Positions 18,624 through 28,937 are shown, counted from the first letter of the stretch. The stretch is 64,000 bases of DNA from Tessaracoccus oleiagri (GCF_900103275.1 NZ_FNGP01000001.1:868001-932000); one strand, 5' to 3'. Notes: generated by a model not told the origin, from the sequence alone. Translations and numbers: made by a program.

Positions 18624-20138
18624 ATGGCCATCCGGAGGCACCGACAGGACCTGCCCGGCCGCGACCCGCGCGCCGTCCGGCACCCCGCGCCCAAGGGCCG
18701 CTACCGGCTCACCGACCATCGCCATGTCGTGGTGGTGGGCGGCGGCATCGCGGGCCTCGCGGCCGCCACCGTGCTGGCCGAGCGAGGGGTGCGGGTGACG
18801 CTGCTCGAGGCGGGGGAGCGGCTCGGCGGCCGGGTGGCCGCGTGGCCGCTCGGCGACGGCCGCACGATGAGCCGCGGCTTCCACGCCTTCTTCCGCCAGT
18901 ACTACAACCTGCGCGGCCTCCTGAAGCGCACCGATCCGGACCTCGACCGGCTGATCCCGGTGGACGACTACCCGCTCCAGCGCCCCGACGGGCTGCGCGA
19001 CTCCTTCACCAACCTGCCGAAGACGCCGCCGTGGAGCATCCTCGGCTTCGTCCTGCAGAGCCCCACCTTCCCGGTGCGGGCCCTCGCCGACGTCGACCTG
19101 AAGGCCGCCACCGAGCTCATCCGGGTCTCGTTCCCGCGCACGTTCAGCGACTACGACGACGAGTCCGCCGCCCAGTTCCTGGACCGGCTGCGCTTCCCGG
19201 CGGCCGCCCGCGACCTCGCCCTCGAGGTGTTCGCCCGCTCCTTCTTCGCCGACCCGTCGAACTTCTCGGCCGCCGAGCTCGTCGCCATGTTCCACACCTA
19301 CTTCCTCGGCTCGGCCGAGGGGCTGCTGTTCGACGTGCCCGATGACGACTACGACACCGCCCTCTGGCAGCCGCTCGGGAACCTCCTGCGCGAGCTCGGC
19401 GCCGACGTGCGCACCGGTGCCCGCGCCGAGAAGGTGGCGGTCCGCGACGACGGCGCCACGGTCACCCTGGCCGACGGCAGCACGCTGGAGGCCGACGCGG
19501 TCGTCGTCGCCACCGACCCGGCTCCGGCGCGTGGGCTGGTCGCCGGTCTGGAGGCCGAGGGCGGCGAGGCGTGGCGGGACTCCGTCGCCGCGACGGTCAA
19601 CGCGCCGCCCTTCGTCGTGGTGCGGCTCTGGTACGACGGCAAGGTCGACGCGGACCGGCCGGCCTTCGTGGCCACCAGCGGCTACGGGCCCTTGGACAAC
19701 GTCTCGGTCCTGGAGCGCTTCGAGGCCGGGGCCGCGCGCTGGTCCGACGAGGAGGGCGGCTCCGTCGTTGAACTGCACGCCTACGCCTGCGACGAGTCCG
19801 CGCTCGCCGACCCGCAGCCCGTCGTCGACGCGCTGGAACGCGAGCTGCACCGCATCTTCCCGGAGACCGAGTCGCTGGGCGTCCGTCACCGTGAGGTGCT
19901 GGTCCGCGACGACTGCACGCTCATCACCCCGGGTCGCTGGACCGACCGGCCCGGCGTCGAGACCCCCTGGCCGCGGCTGGCGCTGGCCGGCGACTGGGTG
20001 CGCTGCGACTACCCCGTCGCCCTCATGGAGCGCGCCACCACCACCGGCTACCTCGCCGCCAACGCGCTGCTGCGCCAGTGGGGCGTGGCCGGCCAAGATA
20101 TCTGGACCGTCCCGATGCGGGGGCTGATCCCCTCCTAG
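18624..20138 (+). CDS. crtU: CrtU-like carotenoid desaturase/methyltransferase (isorenieratene synthase type)
   Basis: The 504-residue FAD protein would turn beta-ionone rings into aromatic phi-rings by desaturation with methyl migration. The ATG at 18624 is preferred for its spacing from GAGGAG; a GTG at 18618 overlapping the upstream stop is possible. The dinucleotide-binding motif is VVVGGGIAGLAA. RGFHAFFRQYYNLR, FARSFFADPSNFS and MFHTYFLGSAEGLLFD are, as I recall, hallmarks of actinobacterial CrtU, as opposed to CrtI. The C-terminus carries the usual LAGDWVRCDYPVALMERA segment. The required beta-cyclase gene is not seen in this window. The 3' end overlaps crtB by 4 nt, convergent. Confidence 0.8.
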   Translation: MAIRRHRQDLPGRDPRAVRHPAPKGRYRLTDHRHVVVVGGGIAGLAAATVLAERGVRVTLLEAGERLGGRVAAWPLGDGRTMSRGFHAFFRQYYNLRGLLKRTDPDLDRLIPVDDYPLQRPDGLRDSFTNLPKTPPWSILGFVLQSPTFPVRALADVDLKAATELIRVSFPRTFSDYDDESAAQFLDRLRFPAAARDLALEVFARSFFADPSNFSAAELVAMFHTYFLGSAEGLLFDVPDDDYDTALWQPLGNLLRELGADVRTGARAEKVAVRDDGATVTLADGSTLEADAVVVATDPAPARGLVAGLEAEGGEAWRDSVAATVNAPPFVVVRLWYDGKVDADRPAFVATSGYGPLDNVSVLERFEAGAARWSDEEGGSVVELHAYACDESALADPQPVVDALERELHRIFPETESLGVRHREVLVRDDCTLITPGRWTDRPGVETPWPRLALAGDWVRCDYPVALMERATTTGYLAANALLRQWGVAGQDIWTVPMRGLIPS

Positions 20139-21031
20139 GTGGAGAAGCTCGGCACCTTCGGGTCGAGCACCATCGCGCGGGCGAACTCGCCCAGCTTCTC
20201 GCGCCCGGGGACGCGGTGGCGGCCGTGGAAGACGTCGTAGTCGGCGGCCTCGATGCGGTCGAGGATGCGGGAGTAGAGCACGAGCGCGGTCCCGACGCAG
20301 CGCCGTGAGGCGCGCGGCAGGTGGGGGAGCCCCTCGGCGCCGTGGGCGTAGAGCTCGCGGTTGCGGCGGAGCTGCTGGGCCATGAAGCTGCGCCACTCGG
20401 GCGTCACCGTCCGCTGCCACGGGTCGGCGCCGTGCGCGGCCAGCTCGTCGGCGGGCAGGTAGACGCGGCCGCGGTCGAGGTCCTCGTCGATGTCGCGGAT
20501 GAAGTTCGTGAGCTGGAAAGCCAGGCCGAGGCTGCGGGCCGGCTCCTTCGCCGCCGGCGAGAGCGGCTCGAGCACCGGCAGCATCATCTCCCCGATCACC
20601 GCGGCCGACCCCTCCATGTAGCCGTCGCGCAACGCCTCCCACGTCGGCCACGAGGTCTCGGTGAGGTCCAGTGCCATGGCGTGGAAGAACCGGTCGAAGC
20701 AGTCGCGCGGGGTGCCCCGGCGCTGCACGCTGTCCACGACGGCGGCGAGCACTGGCTCGTCGGAGTGGCCCCGGTCGAGGGCCTCGTAGAACCAGTCGCG
20801 GAACCGTTCGAGCCGCTCGGCGGGCGTACCCTCATGCGGCACCGCGTCGTCGACCCGCTCCGGCTCGTCGACGATGTCGTCCGCGAGCCGGCACAGCGCG
20901 TAGATCGTGTACACGTCGCGGCGCTGCCGCATCGGCAACAGCAGCGCGCCCCAGTAGTACGTCGTGCCGTACTCCTTCGTGAGCTCGGCGCAGCGGGCGT
21001 AACCCTTGCGGAGCAGTTCGTCGCGGCTCAT
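20135..21031 (-). CDS. crtB: Phytoene synthase
   Basis: The 298-residue enzyme condenses two geranylgeranyl diphosphates to 15-cis-phytoene. The first aspartate-rich motif is DDIVD (51-55) and the second RDIDED (179-184), with YTIYALCRLAD and FQLTNFIRD contexts typical of bacterial CrtB. The ATG at 21031 overlaps the crtI stop by 4 nt, making it the last gene of the idi/crtE-crtI-crtB operon. It is convergent with the crtU-like gene. Confidence 0.95.
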   Translation of the reverse strand: MSRDELLRKGYARCAELTKEYGTTYYWGALLLPMRQRRDVYTIYALCRLADDIVDEPERVDDAVPHEGTPAERLERFRDWFYEALDRGHSDEPVLAAVVDSVQRRGTPRDCFDRFFHAMALDLTETSWPTWEALRDGYMEGSAAVIGEMMLPVLEPLSPAAKEPARSLGLAFQLTNFIRDIDEDLDRGRVYLPADELAAHGADPWQRTVTPEWRSFMAQQLRRNRELYAHGAEGLPHLPRASRRCVGTALVLYSRILDRIEAADYDVFHGRHRVPGREKLGEFARAMVLDPKVPSFST

Positions 21032-22494
21032 CGGAGGCGGTCGATCCGGTCGGCGGCGAGCTTGCCGGAGACGAGCACCATCGGGATCCCCACGCCGGGG
21101 ACGGTGCCGGAGCCGGCGAACACGAGCCCGGGCACCCGGCGGTCGACGTTGGCGGGCCGGAAGGGCCCCGTCTGCCGGAAGGTGTGCGCCAGCGCGAACG
21201 GGGCGCCGGCCGCGAGCCCCTGCTGCTCCCACTCCACCGGCGTCACCAGGTGCTCGGTGACGATGTCGGTGGGGTAGCCCTCGGCGCGGAGAAAGGCCAG
21301 CAGCCGCTCCCGCATCCGTGGCGCCTCCTGGGCCCAGTCGATGCGGCCGACCTGGAGGTTCGGCGTGGGCTCGAGCACGTAGAGGGTGTGGCAGCCGTCG
21401 GGGGCGGCGGTGTCGTCGTCGAGCGACGGCACGCACACCAGCCGCGACGGGTCGCGCATCGGCCGGCCGCTGTGCAGCAGGTCGGTGAACGCCTCGTCCC
21501 ACGCCTCGCCGAAGTGGATGTTGTGGTGGCCCTTGTCCTCGGGGATCTCGCCCCGCACGCCGAGGTGCCACACCACGGCCGACGGAGAGTACGAGCCCTT
21601 GCGCACCACGCGGGGCGGGCGCACGTCGGGCAGCAGCTTCTCGTACGCGACGGGCAGGTCGACGGTGCACACGACCGCCTGTGCCGGGATGATCTCACCG
21701 TCCTCCAACTCGACGCCAGACGCGCGGCCGTCGCCCGTCCGGGCGATGCTGCGCACCGGCGACGACCAGCGGAACGTGACGCCCGCCTCCTCGGCCGCCC
21801 GCGCCATGGCCTCGGGGACGGCGCGCATGCCGCCCTCCGGGAACCAGACGCCCTCGATCGAGTCCATGTAGGTGATCACGGCGTAGATCGCCAGCGCCTG
21901 CGCCGGGGCGAGGCCCGCGTACATGGCTTGGAAGCTGAAGATGCGGTGGAGTCGCTCGTCCTGGAAGCGGCGTGCGATCGCCGGGCCGAGCCGACCGAAG
22001 CCGCCCAGCCGGACCAGCTCGAGCGCCGCCCGCGGGTTGCGCAGCAGGTCGAGTGGTGTGTCGAAGTTGGCGTCGATGAAGTTGGGCATCTCGGCGATGT
22101 AGAGCTTCCTGAGCCACACGACGAACTCGTCGAAGGCTGCCGCGTCGAGGGAGCCCGACTCCTTCGCGATCTCCTCCCGCATACGCTTGTGCTCGTGCCA
22201 CACGCGCAGCGTCGAGCCGTCGGCGAAGAAGGCCCGGTAGGCGGGGTCGAGCAGCTTGAGCGTCACGTAGTCCGACGTGCGGCGCCCGATCGCCCGGAAC
22301 GCGTCGTCGAGCAGGTCCACCATGGTGAACACGGTGGGCCCGGTGTCGAACGCGAAGCCGTCCTGGCGCAGGACGCCGTTGCGCCCGCCCGGGGTGGCCT
22401 CGCGCTCCACGACGGTGACGTCGTGCCCGCGCCCGGCGAGGTGCATGGCGGCGGACAGGCCCGAGAGCCCCGCCCCGACGACGGCGACCTTCAC
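21028..22494 (-). CDS. crtI: Phytoene desaturase
   Basis: The 488-residue FAD enzyme introduces double bonds into phytoene to give lycopene or a related polyene. A GTG start at 22494 gives an immediate dinucleotide-binding motif VGAGLSGLSAA. DTGPTVFTM follows near residue 50, and the C-terminal VFAGSGTVPGVGIPMVLVSG is the CrtI signature. It overlaps the fused isomerase/prenyltransferase gene upstream and crtB downstream by 4 nt each, so the three genes form a tightly coupled operon. The number of desaturation steps cannot be read from sequence. Confidence 0.95.
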   Translation of the reverse strand: MKVAVVGAGLSGLSAAMHLAGRGHDVTVVEREATPGGRNGVLRQDGFAFDTGPTVFTMVDLLDDAFRAIGRRTSDYVTLKLLDPAYRAFFADGSTLRVWHEHKRMREEIAKESGSLDAAAFDEFVVWLRKLYIAEMPNFIDANFDTPLDLLRNPRAALELVRLGGFGRLGPAIARRFQDERLHRIFSFQAMYAGLAPAQALAIYAVITYMDSIEGVWFPEGGMRAVPEAMARAAEEAGVTFRWSSPVRSIARTGDGRASGVELEDGEIIPAQAVVCTVDLPVAYEKLLPDVRPPRVVRKGSYSPSAVVWHLGVRGEIPEDKGHHNIHFGEAWDEAFTDLLHSGRPMRDPSRLVCVPSLDDDTAAPDGCHTLYVLEPTPNLQVGRIDWAQEAPRMRERLLAFLRAEGYPTDIVTEHLVTPVEWEQQGLAAGAPFALAHTFRQTGPFRPANVDRRVPGLVFAGSGTVPGVGIPMVLVSGKLAADRIDRLR

Positions 22495-24128
22495 GATTCC
22501 CTCCAGGCTGCGGTGCGGGCGGCCTCGCGGAGTCCGGCGACCCCGTCGGGATCCAACGACGACGACGCCAGGTGGGCGAACGCCGACTCCATCCGCTTGT
22601 CGATCAGGCGCTCGACCTCGTCGCGCACGCCCGCCTCCACGAGCGCGCGCTGCAGGATGGCCACGTCGTCGTCGCGCATCCGCTCCGACCCCATGCGGGC
22701 GAGCCGGTCCGCGTCCTCGCCGACGAGCCGCCCGGCGGCGAGCGCCATGATGACGGTCTCCTTGCCCTCGGCGAGGTCGTCGCCCGACGGCTTCCCGGTC
22801 CGGGCCGGGTCGCCCCAGGCCCCGAGGATGTCGTCGCGGTAGGCGAACGCCTGGCCGATGTCCTCGCCCGCGCGCATCAGGGCATCGAGCGCCTCGTCCG
22901 AGGCCCCGGCGGCCAGGGCGCCCAGCTGCAGCGGACGGGTGACGGTGTAGGCACCGGACTTCAGTCTGGCCACGGCCTTGGCGTGCATGAGGTCGCGCCG
23001 GCCGGCGGCGGCGCTCGTCAGGTCGGCGCGCTGGCCGACGATGAGCTCGATGCAGAGGTCGTACCAAGCGCGGCGCAGGCGCTCGGGGAGCCGGTCCATC
23101 AGGGCGTCGGCGAGGGTGTGCGCGAGGTCGCCCAGCAGTATCGCCAAGTTCTCGCCGAACCGCGCCGGCTCGCCGGTCTTCGCCGAGGCGCGGTGCCACT
23201 CCGCGGCCTCGACGTGCGCCGTCGGCCGGTTGCGGCGCGAGTCGGAGCAGTCCATCACGTCGTCGTGGATGAGCGCGAAGAGGTGCAACGTCTCGAGCGC
23301 GGCGGCCGCCTGCATCATGCTGCGGTAGCCGGCCCGGCCGGGAACCCCGCCTGCCGCGACGAAGCCCCAGTAGGTCATGGCGACGCGGAAGCGCTTGCCG
23401 CCCGCCAGCATGATCGACTCCAGCCACTGCGGCAGGTCCTCGGGCAGCACGTCCACGCCGATGTCGCCGGCGAACCGGTTCCAGGTGTCGCCGAGCCGCT
23501 GCAGTTCCTGGACGATGAGGGCATCCACCTCGGCGAGGCAGGCCGCGACGTCCGACGGCGAGCGCGGCGGGCCGCCGATCAGGCGCGGCAGCTTCGGCGC
23601 GAGTTGCGCCACCTGCAGGACCGCCCACGGGCTGTACACGTCGGGGACGGCGGTGATGCCGCTGACGAACGACTCCCAGTCCACCCACCGGTAGTCCATG
23701 ACCTCGCCGGGGTGCGGCGTCGGCTCGGAGTCGACGAAGGCCAGGTACACCGGGCAGATCTCGTTCTCGACCACGCCGCTCGCGTCGACGGCGCGGTACC
23801 GGAAGTCGGGCAGCGCCTTGGTGAGCATCTGCACGTCGAGCCCCAACTCCTCGCGGACCCGCCTGCGGATGGCGTCCTCCATGGCCTCGCCGGGGCGCGG
23901 GTGGCCGCAGCAGGAGTTCGTCCACACGCCCGGCCAGGTGAGCTTGTCGATGGCGCGCCGCGTGAGCAGCACTCGGCCCTGCGCGTCGAACAGGTACGTG
24001 GAGAACGCGAGGTGCAGGGGGGTGTCGGTGCCGTGCACCTCGAGCCTCGCGGCCTCGCCGGCCGGCCGGCCATCCTCGTCGAGGAGAACCACGCAGTCCC
24101 CGTCGATCGCGTGCCTAGATCGCTTCAT
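22491..24128 (-). CDS. Fusion: isopentenyl-diphosphate isomerase (type I) + geranylgeranyl diphosphate synthase-like
   Basis: One uninterrupted 545-residue frame encodes two enzymes. Residues 1-175 are a Nudix-fold Idi that isomerises IPP and DMAPP, with the catalytic Cys74 in NSCCGHP and acidic residues Glu121/Glu123 in VVENEICP. After a short linker (about 176-205) comes an all-helical trans-prenyl diphosphate synthase. Its first motif is DDVMD (289-293), its second DDILGAWGD (432-440), and GGKRFR (243-248) binds IPP. The product is inferred to be geranylgeranyl diphosphate because crtI and crtB follow with 4-nt overlaps. Each half has close to the normal length for its family and no internal start is needed. 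The start overlaps the upstream GNAT gene by 14 nt. A sequencing error joining two genes is possible but unlikely, as both motif sets are intact. Confidence 0.9.
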   Translation of the reverse strand: MKRSRHAIDGDCVVLLDEDGRPAGEAARLEVHGTDTPLHLAFSTYLFDAQGRVLLTRRAIDKLTWPGVWTNSCCGHPRPGEAMEDAIRRRVREELGLDVQMLTKALPDFRYRAVDASGVVENEICPVYLAFVDSEPTPHPGEVMDYRWVDWESFVSGITAVPDVYSPWAVLQVAQLAPKLPRLIGGPPRSPSDVAACLAEVDALIVQELQRLGDTWNRFAGDIGVDVLPEDLPQWLESIMLAGGKRFRVAMTYWGFVAAGGVPGRAGYRSMMQAAAALETLHLFALIHDDVMDCSDSRRNRPTAHVEAAEWHRASAKTGEPARFGENLAILLGDLAHTLADALMDRLPERLRRAWYDLCIELIVGQRADLTSAAAGRRDLMHAKAVARLKSGAYTVTRPLQLGALAAGASDEALDALMRAGEDIGQAFAYRDDILGAWGDPARTGKPSGDDLAEGKETVIMALAAGRLVGEDADRLARMGSERMRDDDVAILQRALVEAGVRDEVERLIDKRMESAFAHLASSSLDPDGVAGLREAARTAAWRES

Positions 24129-24672
24129 CTACCAAGACTCCCACCCCGTCAGTCCCCACGTCGGGGTTCCGGACCATCCGGATCATCTGCATGTTCCCGA
24201 ACCCGACCGCAATCTTGCCGTAGCCGTCCGGCGCGAAGCCGTGCTTCTCGTAGAAGCGGATGGCGCGCGGGTTCTCGGTCATCGTCCAGAGGTAGGCGGC
24301 CTCGCCGTCGGGCAGCACCGCCTCCAGCATCGCGGTGCCCAGGCCGCTGCCGTGGGTGCCGGGCATGGTGAAGAGCGTCTTGAGGTAGCGGGTGACCGAC
24401 GGCCAGACGAAGGACGGGTCGTCGGGCTGCTCCCAGTGCTCCGGGCCGTCGCCGGCCATCCCCACCGCGACGATGTTGCCCCAGGCGTTCTTGGCCACCA
24501 TCACGCGGTCGGTCTTCAGCATGTCCGGGATGCGCGCGTCGAGGCTGTCGTAGAGCTGGGCCGTGAAGTCGCCTTGCGCGTAGGGCGCGTACGTCGCTGC
24601 TTGCATGACGATGTGCGCCTTGGCCACGGACGCCACCTCGTCGGGGTCCATGGGCGCTATTTCGAACCTCAC
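24115..24672 (-). CDS. GNAT-family N-acetyltransferase
   Basis: About 185 residues from GTG 24672; an ATG at 24702 would add ten residues but has no ribosome-binding site. The acetyl-CoA pyrophosphate-binding region reads GTHGSGLGTAML (about residues 115-126), followed by the typical ENPRAIRFYEKHGF C-terminal helix. The substrate is unknown. Its 3' end overlaps the start of the fused Idi-prenyltransferase gene by 14 nt, so it probably heads the carotenoid operon, although a direct metabolic role there is not obvious. Confidence 0.85.
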   Translation of the reverse strand: MRFEIAPMDPDEVASVAKAHIVMQAATYAPYAQGDFTAQLYDSLDARIPDMLKTDRVMVAKNAWGNIVAVGMAGDGPEHWEQPDDPSFVWPSVTRYLKTLFTMPGTHGSGLGTAMLEAVLPDGEAAYLWTMTENPRAIRFYEKHGFAPDGYGKIAVGFGNMQMIRMVRNPDVGTDGVGVLVDEAI

Positions 24673-24805
24673 AAGCTCATACTGCCAAGCCACACAAGTC
24701 ATCGGTGCATTCGTGTATCGAAAACGTGGGGCCGGGATGGTGGCTCGATGGCCGCGGGACGGCTTGGCCTGCCTCCCTCGAAGGCGCCCGCCTCCCTGCG
24801 ATTCG

Positions 24806-24855
24806 CCCGCCGGATCCGGCAGGTTTTTCGATCGCGGGCAGGTAAACCCGACGGC
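24806..24855 (+). repeat. Dispersed repeat copy 3
   Basis: The core GCAGGTTTTTCG-N6-GGCAGGT lies at 24819-24843 with spacer ATCGCG. The flanks match copy 1: GCCGGATCCG before the core and AAAC-CCG-ACGG after it. This copy lies between the divergent starts of the GNAT gene and nadE, where a terminator would not be expected, so termination alone does not explain the element. The rest of region 24673-24926 shows nothing distinctive. Confidence 0.6.
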
Positions 24856-24926
24856 GTGCCCCCGGCCCCAGTGCCCACCGCCCGGGCAACCCGTCCCGCG
24901 CCCCGCTGCGAAGGTAGGCTCTCGCC

Positions 24927-25742
24927 ATGCGTGCTTTGCAAGCGGAAATCATCGCGGAGATGGGCGTCAAGCCGACGATCGACCCGGCGGAGGAGGTCGA
25001 GCGCAGGATCCAGTTCCTGATCGACTACGCCGCGGCGGCCAACGCCCAGGGCTTCGTCCTGGGCATCTCGGGCGGCGTGGACTCCACGCTGGCCGGCCGG
25101 ATGGCGCAGCTGGCGGTCGAGCGAATGGGCGACCACGCGAACTTCGTCGGCGTCCGCCTCCCCTACGGGGTGCAACTCGACGAGGAGGACGCGCAGGCAG
25201 CCATGGACTTCGTCGGTGCCCGCACGTCGGTGACGATCAACATCCGCGACGCGGTCGACGGGATGGAGAACGCCTACGAGTCGGGCCTCGGCAAGCAGAT
25301 CACTGACTTCAACAAGGGCAACGTCAAGGCCCGCTCCCGGATGATCGCCCAGTACGCGATCGCCGGCGACCACGGCCTGCTCGTCATCGGCACCGACCAC
25401 GGCGCCGAGTCGGTCACGGGGTTCTTCACCAAGTACGGCGACGGCGGCGCGGACATCCTGCCGCTCTTCGGGCTCAACAAGCGGCAGATACGGTCCATGC
25501 TCGAGTACATGGGCGCGCCCGCGTTCCTGTACGAGAAGCTGCCCACCGCCGACCTGCTGGACGACAAGCCGCTCCAAGCCGACGAGGCCGAGCTCGGCCT
25601 CGACTACGACGACATCGACGACTACCTCGAGGGCAGGGAGATCGACGAGGAGATCGCGGCCAGGATCGAGGCCATCTGGAAGCGGAGCCGGCACAAGCGG
25701 ACAACGCCCGTGTCGATCCTCGACGACTGGTGGCGCGACTGA
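24927..25742 (+). CDS. nadE: NH3-dependent NAD+ synthetase
   Basis: The 271-residue enzyme amidates deamido-NAD+ to NAD+ using ammonia and ATP. It carries the PP-loop SGGVDST (48-54), plus GTDHGAESVTGF and FTKYGDGGADILPL motifs of NadE. It lacks the N-terminal nitrilase (glutaminase) domain of the long mycobacterial form, so it is the short ammonia-dependent type. A C-terminal KRSRHKR segment is typical. It is monocistronic, with its promoter region shared with the divergent GNAT gene and holding repeat copy 3. Confidence 0.96.
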   Translation: MRALQAEIIAEMGVKPTIDPAEEVERRIQFLIDYAAAANAQGFVLGISGGVDSTLAGRMAQLAVERMGDHANFVGVRLPYGVQLDEEDAQAAMDFVGARTSVTINIRDAVDGMENAYESGLGKQITDFNKGNVKARSRMIAQYAIAGDHGLLVIGTDHGAESVTGFFTKYGDGGADILPLFGLNKRQIRSMLEYMGAPAFLYEKLPTADLLDDKPLQADEAELGLDYDDIDDYLEGREIDEEIAARIEAIWKRSRHKRTTPVSILDDWWRD

Positions 25743-25785
25743 AGCGCCCGCGCCGTCGCGGGGCGGTCTGGCTACACTTGGACCC

Positions 25786-26400
25786 ATGTCCGAGATGCAG
25801 GGGAGCCGGCGGCTCCGTGCCAGTGATGAGGAACGCGACTACGTCCTGCACCTGCTGCAGCTGGCCCACGCGGCCGGGCGGCTCGACGTCGTCGAGCTGA
25901 ACGACCGCCAGGACCGCGCGCTGACCGCCAAGTTCTCGGACGAGTTCATCGAGCTGCTGGAGGACCTGCCCGAGGGCAGGGAGGTCGTCGCCGTCCTGCG
26001 GCCCACCGTCGCGCCCGCCCCGTCGCGCCCGGGCCCGTCGTCCGTCCTGCGCGCCATCGCCTCACCCGGAACGGCCAACCAGAGCATCGCGATCCTCTCC
26101 GGCAAGGACATGATGGTGCCGCCCGGCGTGACCCGCTACCACCTGATGTCCTTCATGGGCGGCGACAACGTGGACCTCAGTGAGGCGCTCCAGCCGGGGG
26201 TGGTGCTCATCATCGAATCGCAGTCCGTCCTCGGCGGATCGACGATCAAGGTGCCGCCCGGCGTCAATGTCGTCGACGAGAGCCAGTCCGTCATGGGCGG
26301 GAACACCGTGAAGCGCTCCGCGCGCGGCGACGGCTCCCGGGGGACGCTCGTGCTGCGCGGCATCTCGATCATGGGCGGGAACACGGTCAAGCTCGCCTGA
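25786..26400 (+). CDS. DUF1707 domain protein with LiaF-like C-terminal beta-helix
   Basis: The 204-residue protein begins with a DUF1707 (SHOCT-like) helical domain (LRASDEERDYVLHLLQLAHAAG, split here as two helices, about residues 8-55). A Pro-rich linker leads to a C-terminal region of repeated IMGGNTVK-type units resembling the cell-wall-active antibiotic response domain of LiaF/DUF2154 proteins. Such proteins are common in actinobacteria and are thought to sense or respond to envelope stress. No membrane helix is seen. The stop overlaps the following Nudix start (TGATG), so both are co-translated. Confidence 0.85.
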   Translation: MSEMQGSRRLRASDEERDYVLHLLQLAHAAGRLDVVELNDRQDRALTAKFSDEFIELLEDLPEGREVVAVLRPTVAPAPSRPGPSSVLRAIASPGTANQSIAILSGKDMMVPPGVTRYHLMSFMGGDNVDLSEALQPGVVLIIESQSVLGGSTIKVPPGVNVVDESQSVMGGNTVKRSARGDGSRGTLVLRGISIMGGNTVKLA

Positions 26401-26951
26401 TGCCGCACCTCCACACGCAGCCCGACGGGCACGACCTGACGGCGTCGGCGTTCGTCTTCCGGGAGGCCGGCGACGGCCCGGAGGTGTTGGTGCACCTGCA
26501 CCGCAAGCTCGGGCTCCTGTTGCAGCCGGGCGGCCACGTCGAGCCGACCGAGAACCCGTGGCAGGCCCTGGCGCACGAGCTCAGGGAGGAGACCGGCTTC
26601 CACCTCGAGCAGCTCATGGTCCTGCAACCGCTCCTGCCCGTGCAGGGCCTCACCCATGACAACCCGCACCCGCTGCCCGCGTTCCTGAACACCCACGAGG
26701 TTGGCTCCGGCCACTTCCACACGGACCTCGTCTACGCGCTCGTCGCCGACGAGCCGCCCCGCGATGCGCCGGGGGACGGCGAGTCGCTCGACCTGCGCTG
26801 GCTCACGGCGGAGGCCCTGGCCGCGCAGCCGGAGGCGCCCGGCGACGTGGCCGCCGTCGTCTCGATGTTGGTCCGCGACGTGGTGCCGCACTGGCACCGG
26901 CTGCCCGCGTCGCAGTGGCCACTGGAGACCAGGCGGTCGCCGCGCAGATGA
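26400..26951 (+). CDS. Nudix hydrolase
   Basis: The 183-residue protein contains a Nudix box around residues 43-65 (GGHVEPTE, then ELREETG). The usual Arg-Glu pair reads His-Glu at the HELREETG position, so the arginine is replaced while the metal-binding EE is kept. Members hydrolyse nucleoside diphosphates linked to other groups; the substrate cannot be told. The N-terminal part resembles Nudix proteins acting on small NDP-sugars or damaged nucleotides. It is the second gene of a pair with the DUF1707 gene. Confidence 0.87.
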   Translation: MPHLHTQPDGHDLTASAFVFREAGDGPEVLVHLHRKLGLLLQPGGHVEPTENPWQALAHELREETGFHLEQLMVLQPLLPVQGLTHDNPHPLPAFLNTHEVGSGHFHTDLVYALVADEPPRDAPGDGESLDLRWLTAEALAAQPEAPGDVAAVVSMLVRDVVPHWHRLPASQWPLETRRSPRR

Positions 26952-26957
26952 ACCGAC

Positions 26958-26978
26958 CCTGAGTCGCTCCGGCTCAAC
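26958..26978. promoter_or_regulatory. Distal HAIR-like HspR operator (imperfect)
   Basis: The sequence CCTGAGT-N7-GCTCAAC matches the HspR inverted repeat CTTGAGT-N7-ACTCAAG at 11 of 14 positions. It lies 53 bp upstream of a better copy before dnaK. Two spaced HAIR boxes are common at actinobacterial dnaK promoters. Confidence 0.55.
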
Positions 26979-26983
26979 TTTCT

Positions 26984-27012
26984 TTGAATGAGTCCGCGCC
27001 ATGTGGTTAACT
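26984..27012 (+). promoter_or_regulatory. Candidate vegetative promoter of the dnaK operon
   Basis: A -35 box TTGAAT (26984-26989) and a weak -10 box TTAACT (27007-27012) are separated by exactly 17 nt. The pair lies between two HAIR boxes, with the proximal HAIR overlapping the -10, so HspR binding would occlude polymerase. Confidence 0.5.
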
Positions 27013-27031
27013 TGAGTCAACCCCGCTCAAG
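27011..27031. promoter_or_regulatory. Proximal HAIR operator for HspR
   Basis: CTTGAGT-N7-GCTCAAG matches the HAIR consensus at 13 of 14 positions. It lies 34 bp before the dnaK start. The repressor gene hspR is the last gene of the same operon, giving the standard actinobacterial feedback loop in which DnaK acts as co-repressor. Confidence 0.88.
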
Positions 27032-27065
27032 GGAAACCTGAACGAACGTAACTGGAGGAACCCCC

Positions 27066-28933
<1,868 letters not shown>

Positions 28934-28937
<4 letters not shown>

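Noticed and set aside
24819-24843. Repeat copy 3 as a simple terminator
   Set aside because: It lies between divergent starts, where termination is not expected, although its sequence resembles the terminator-like copy 1.
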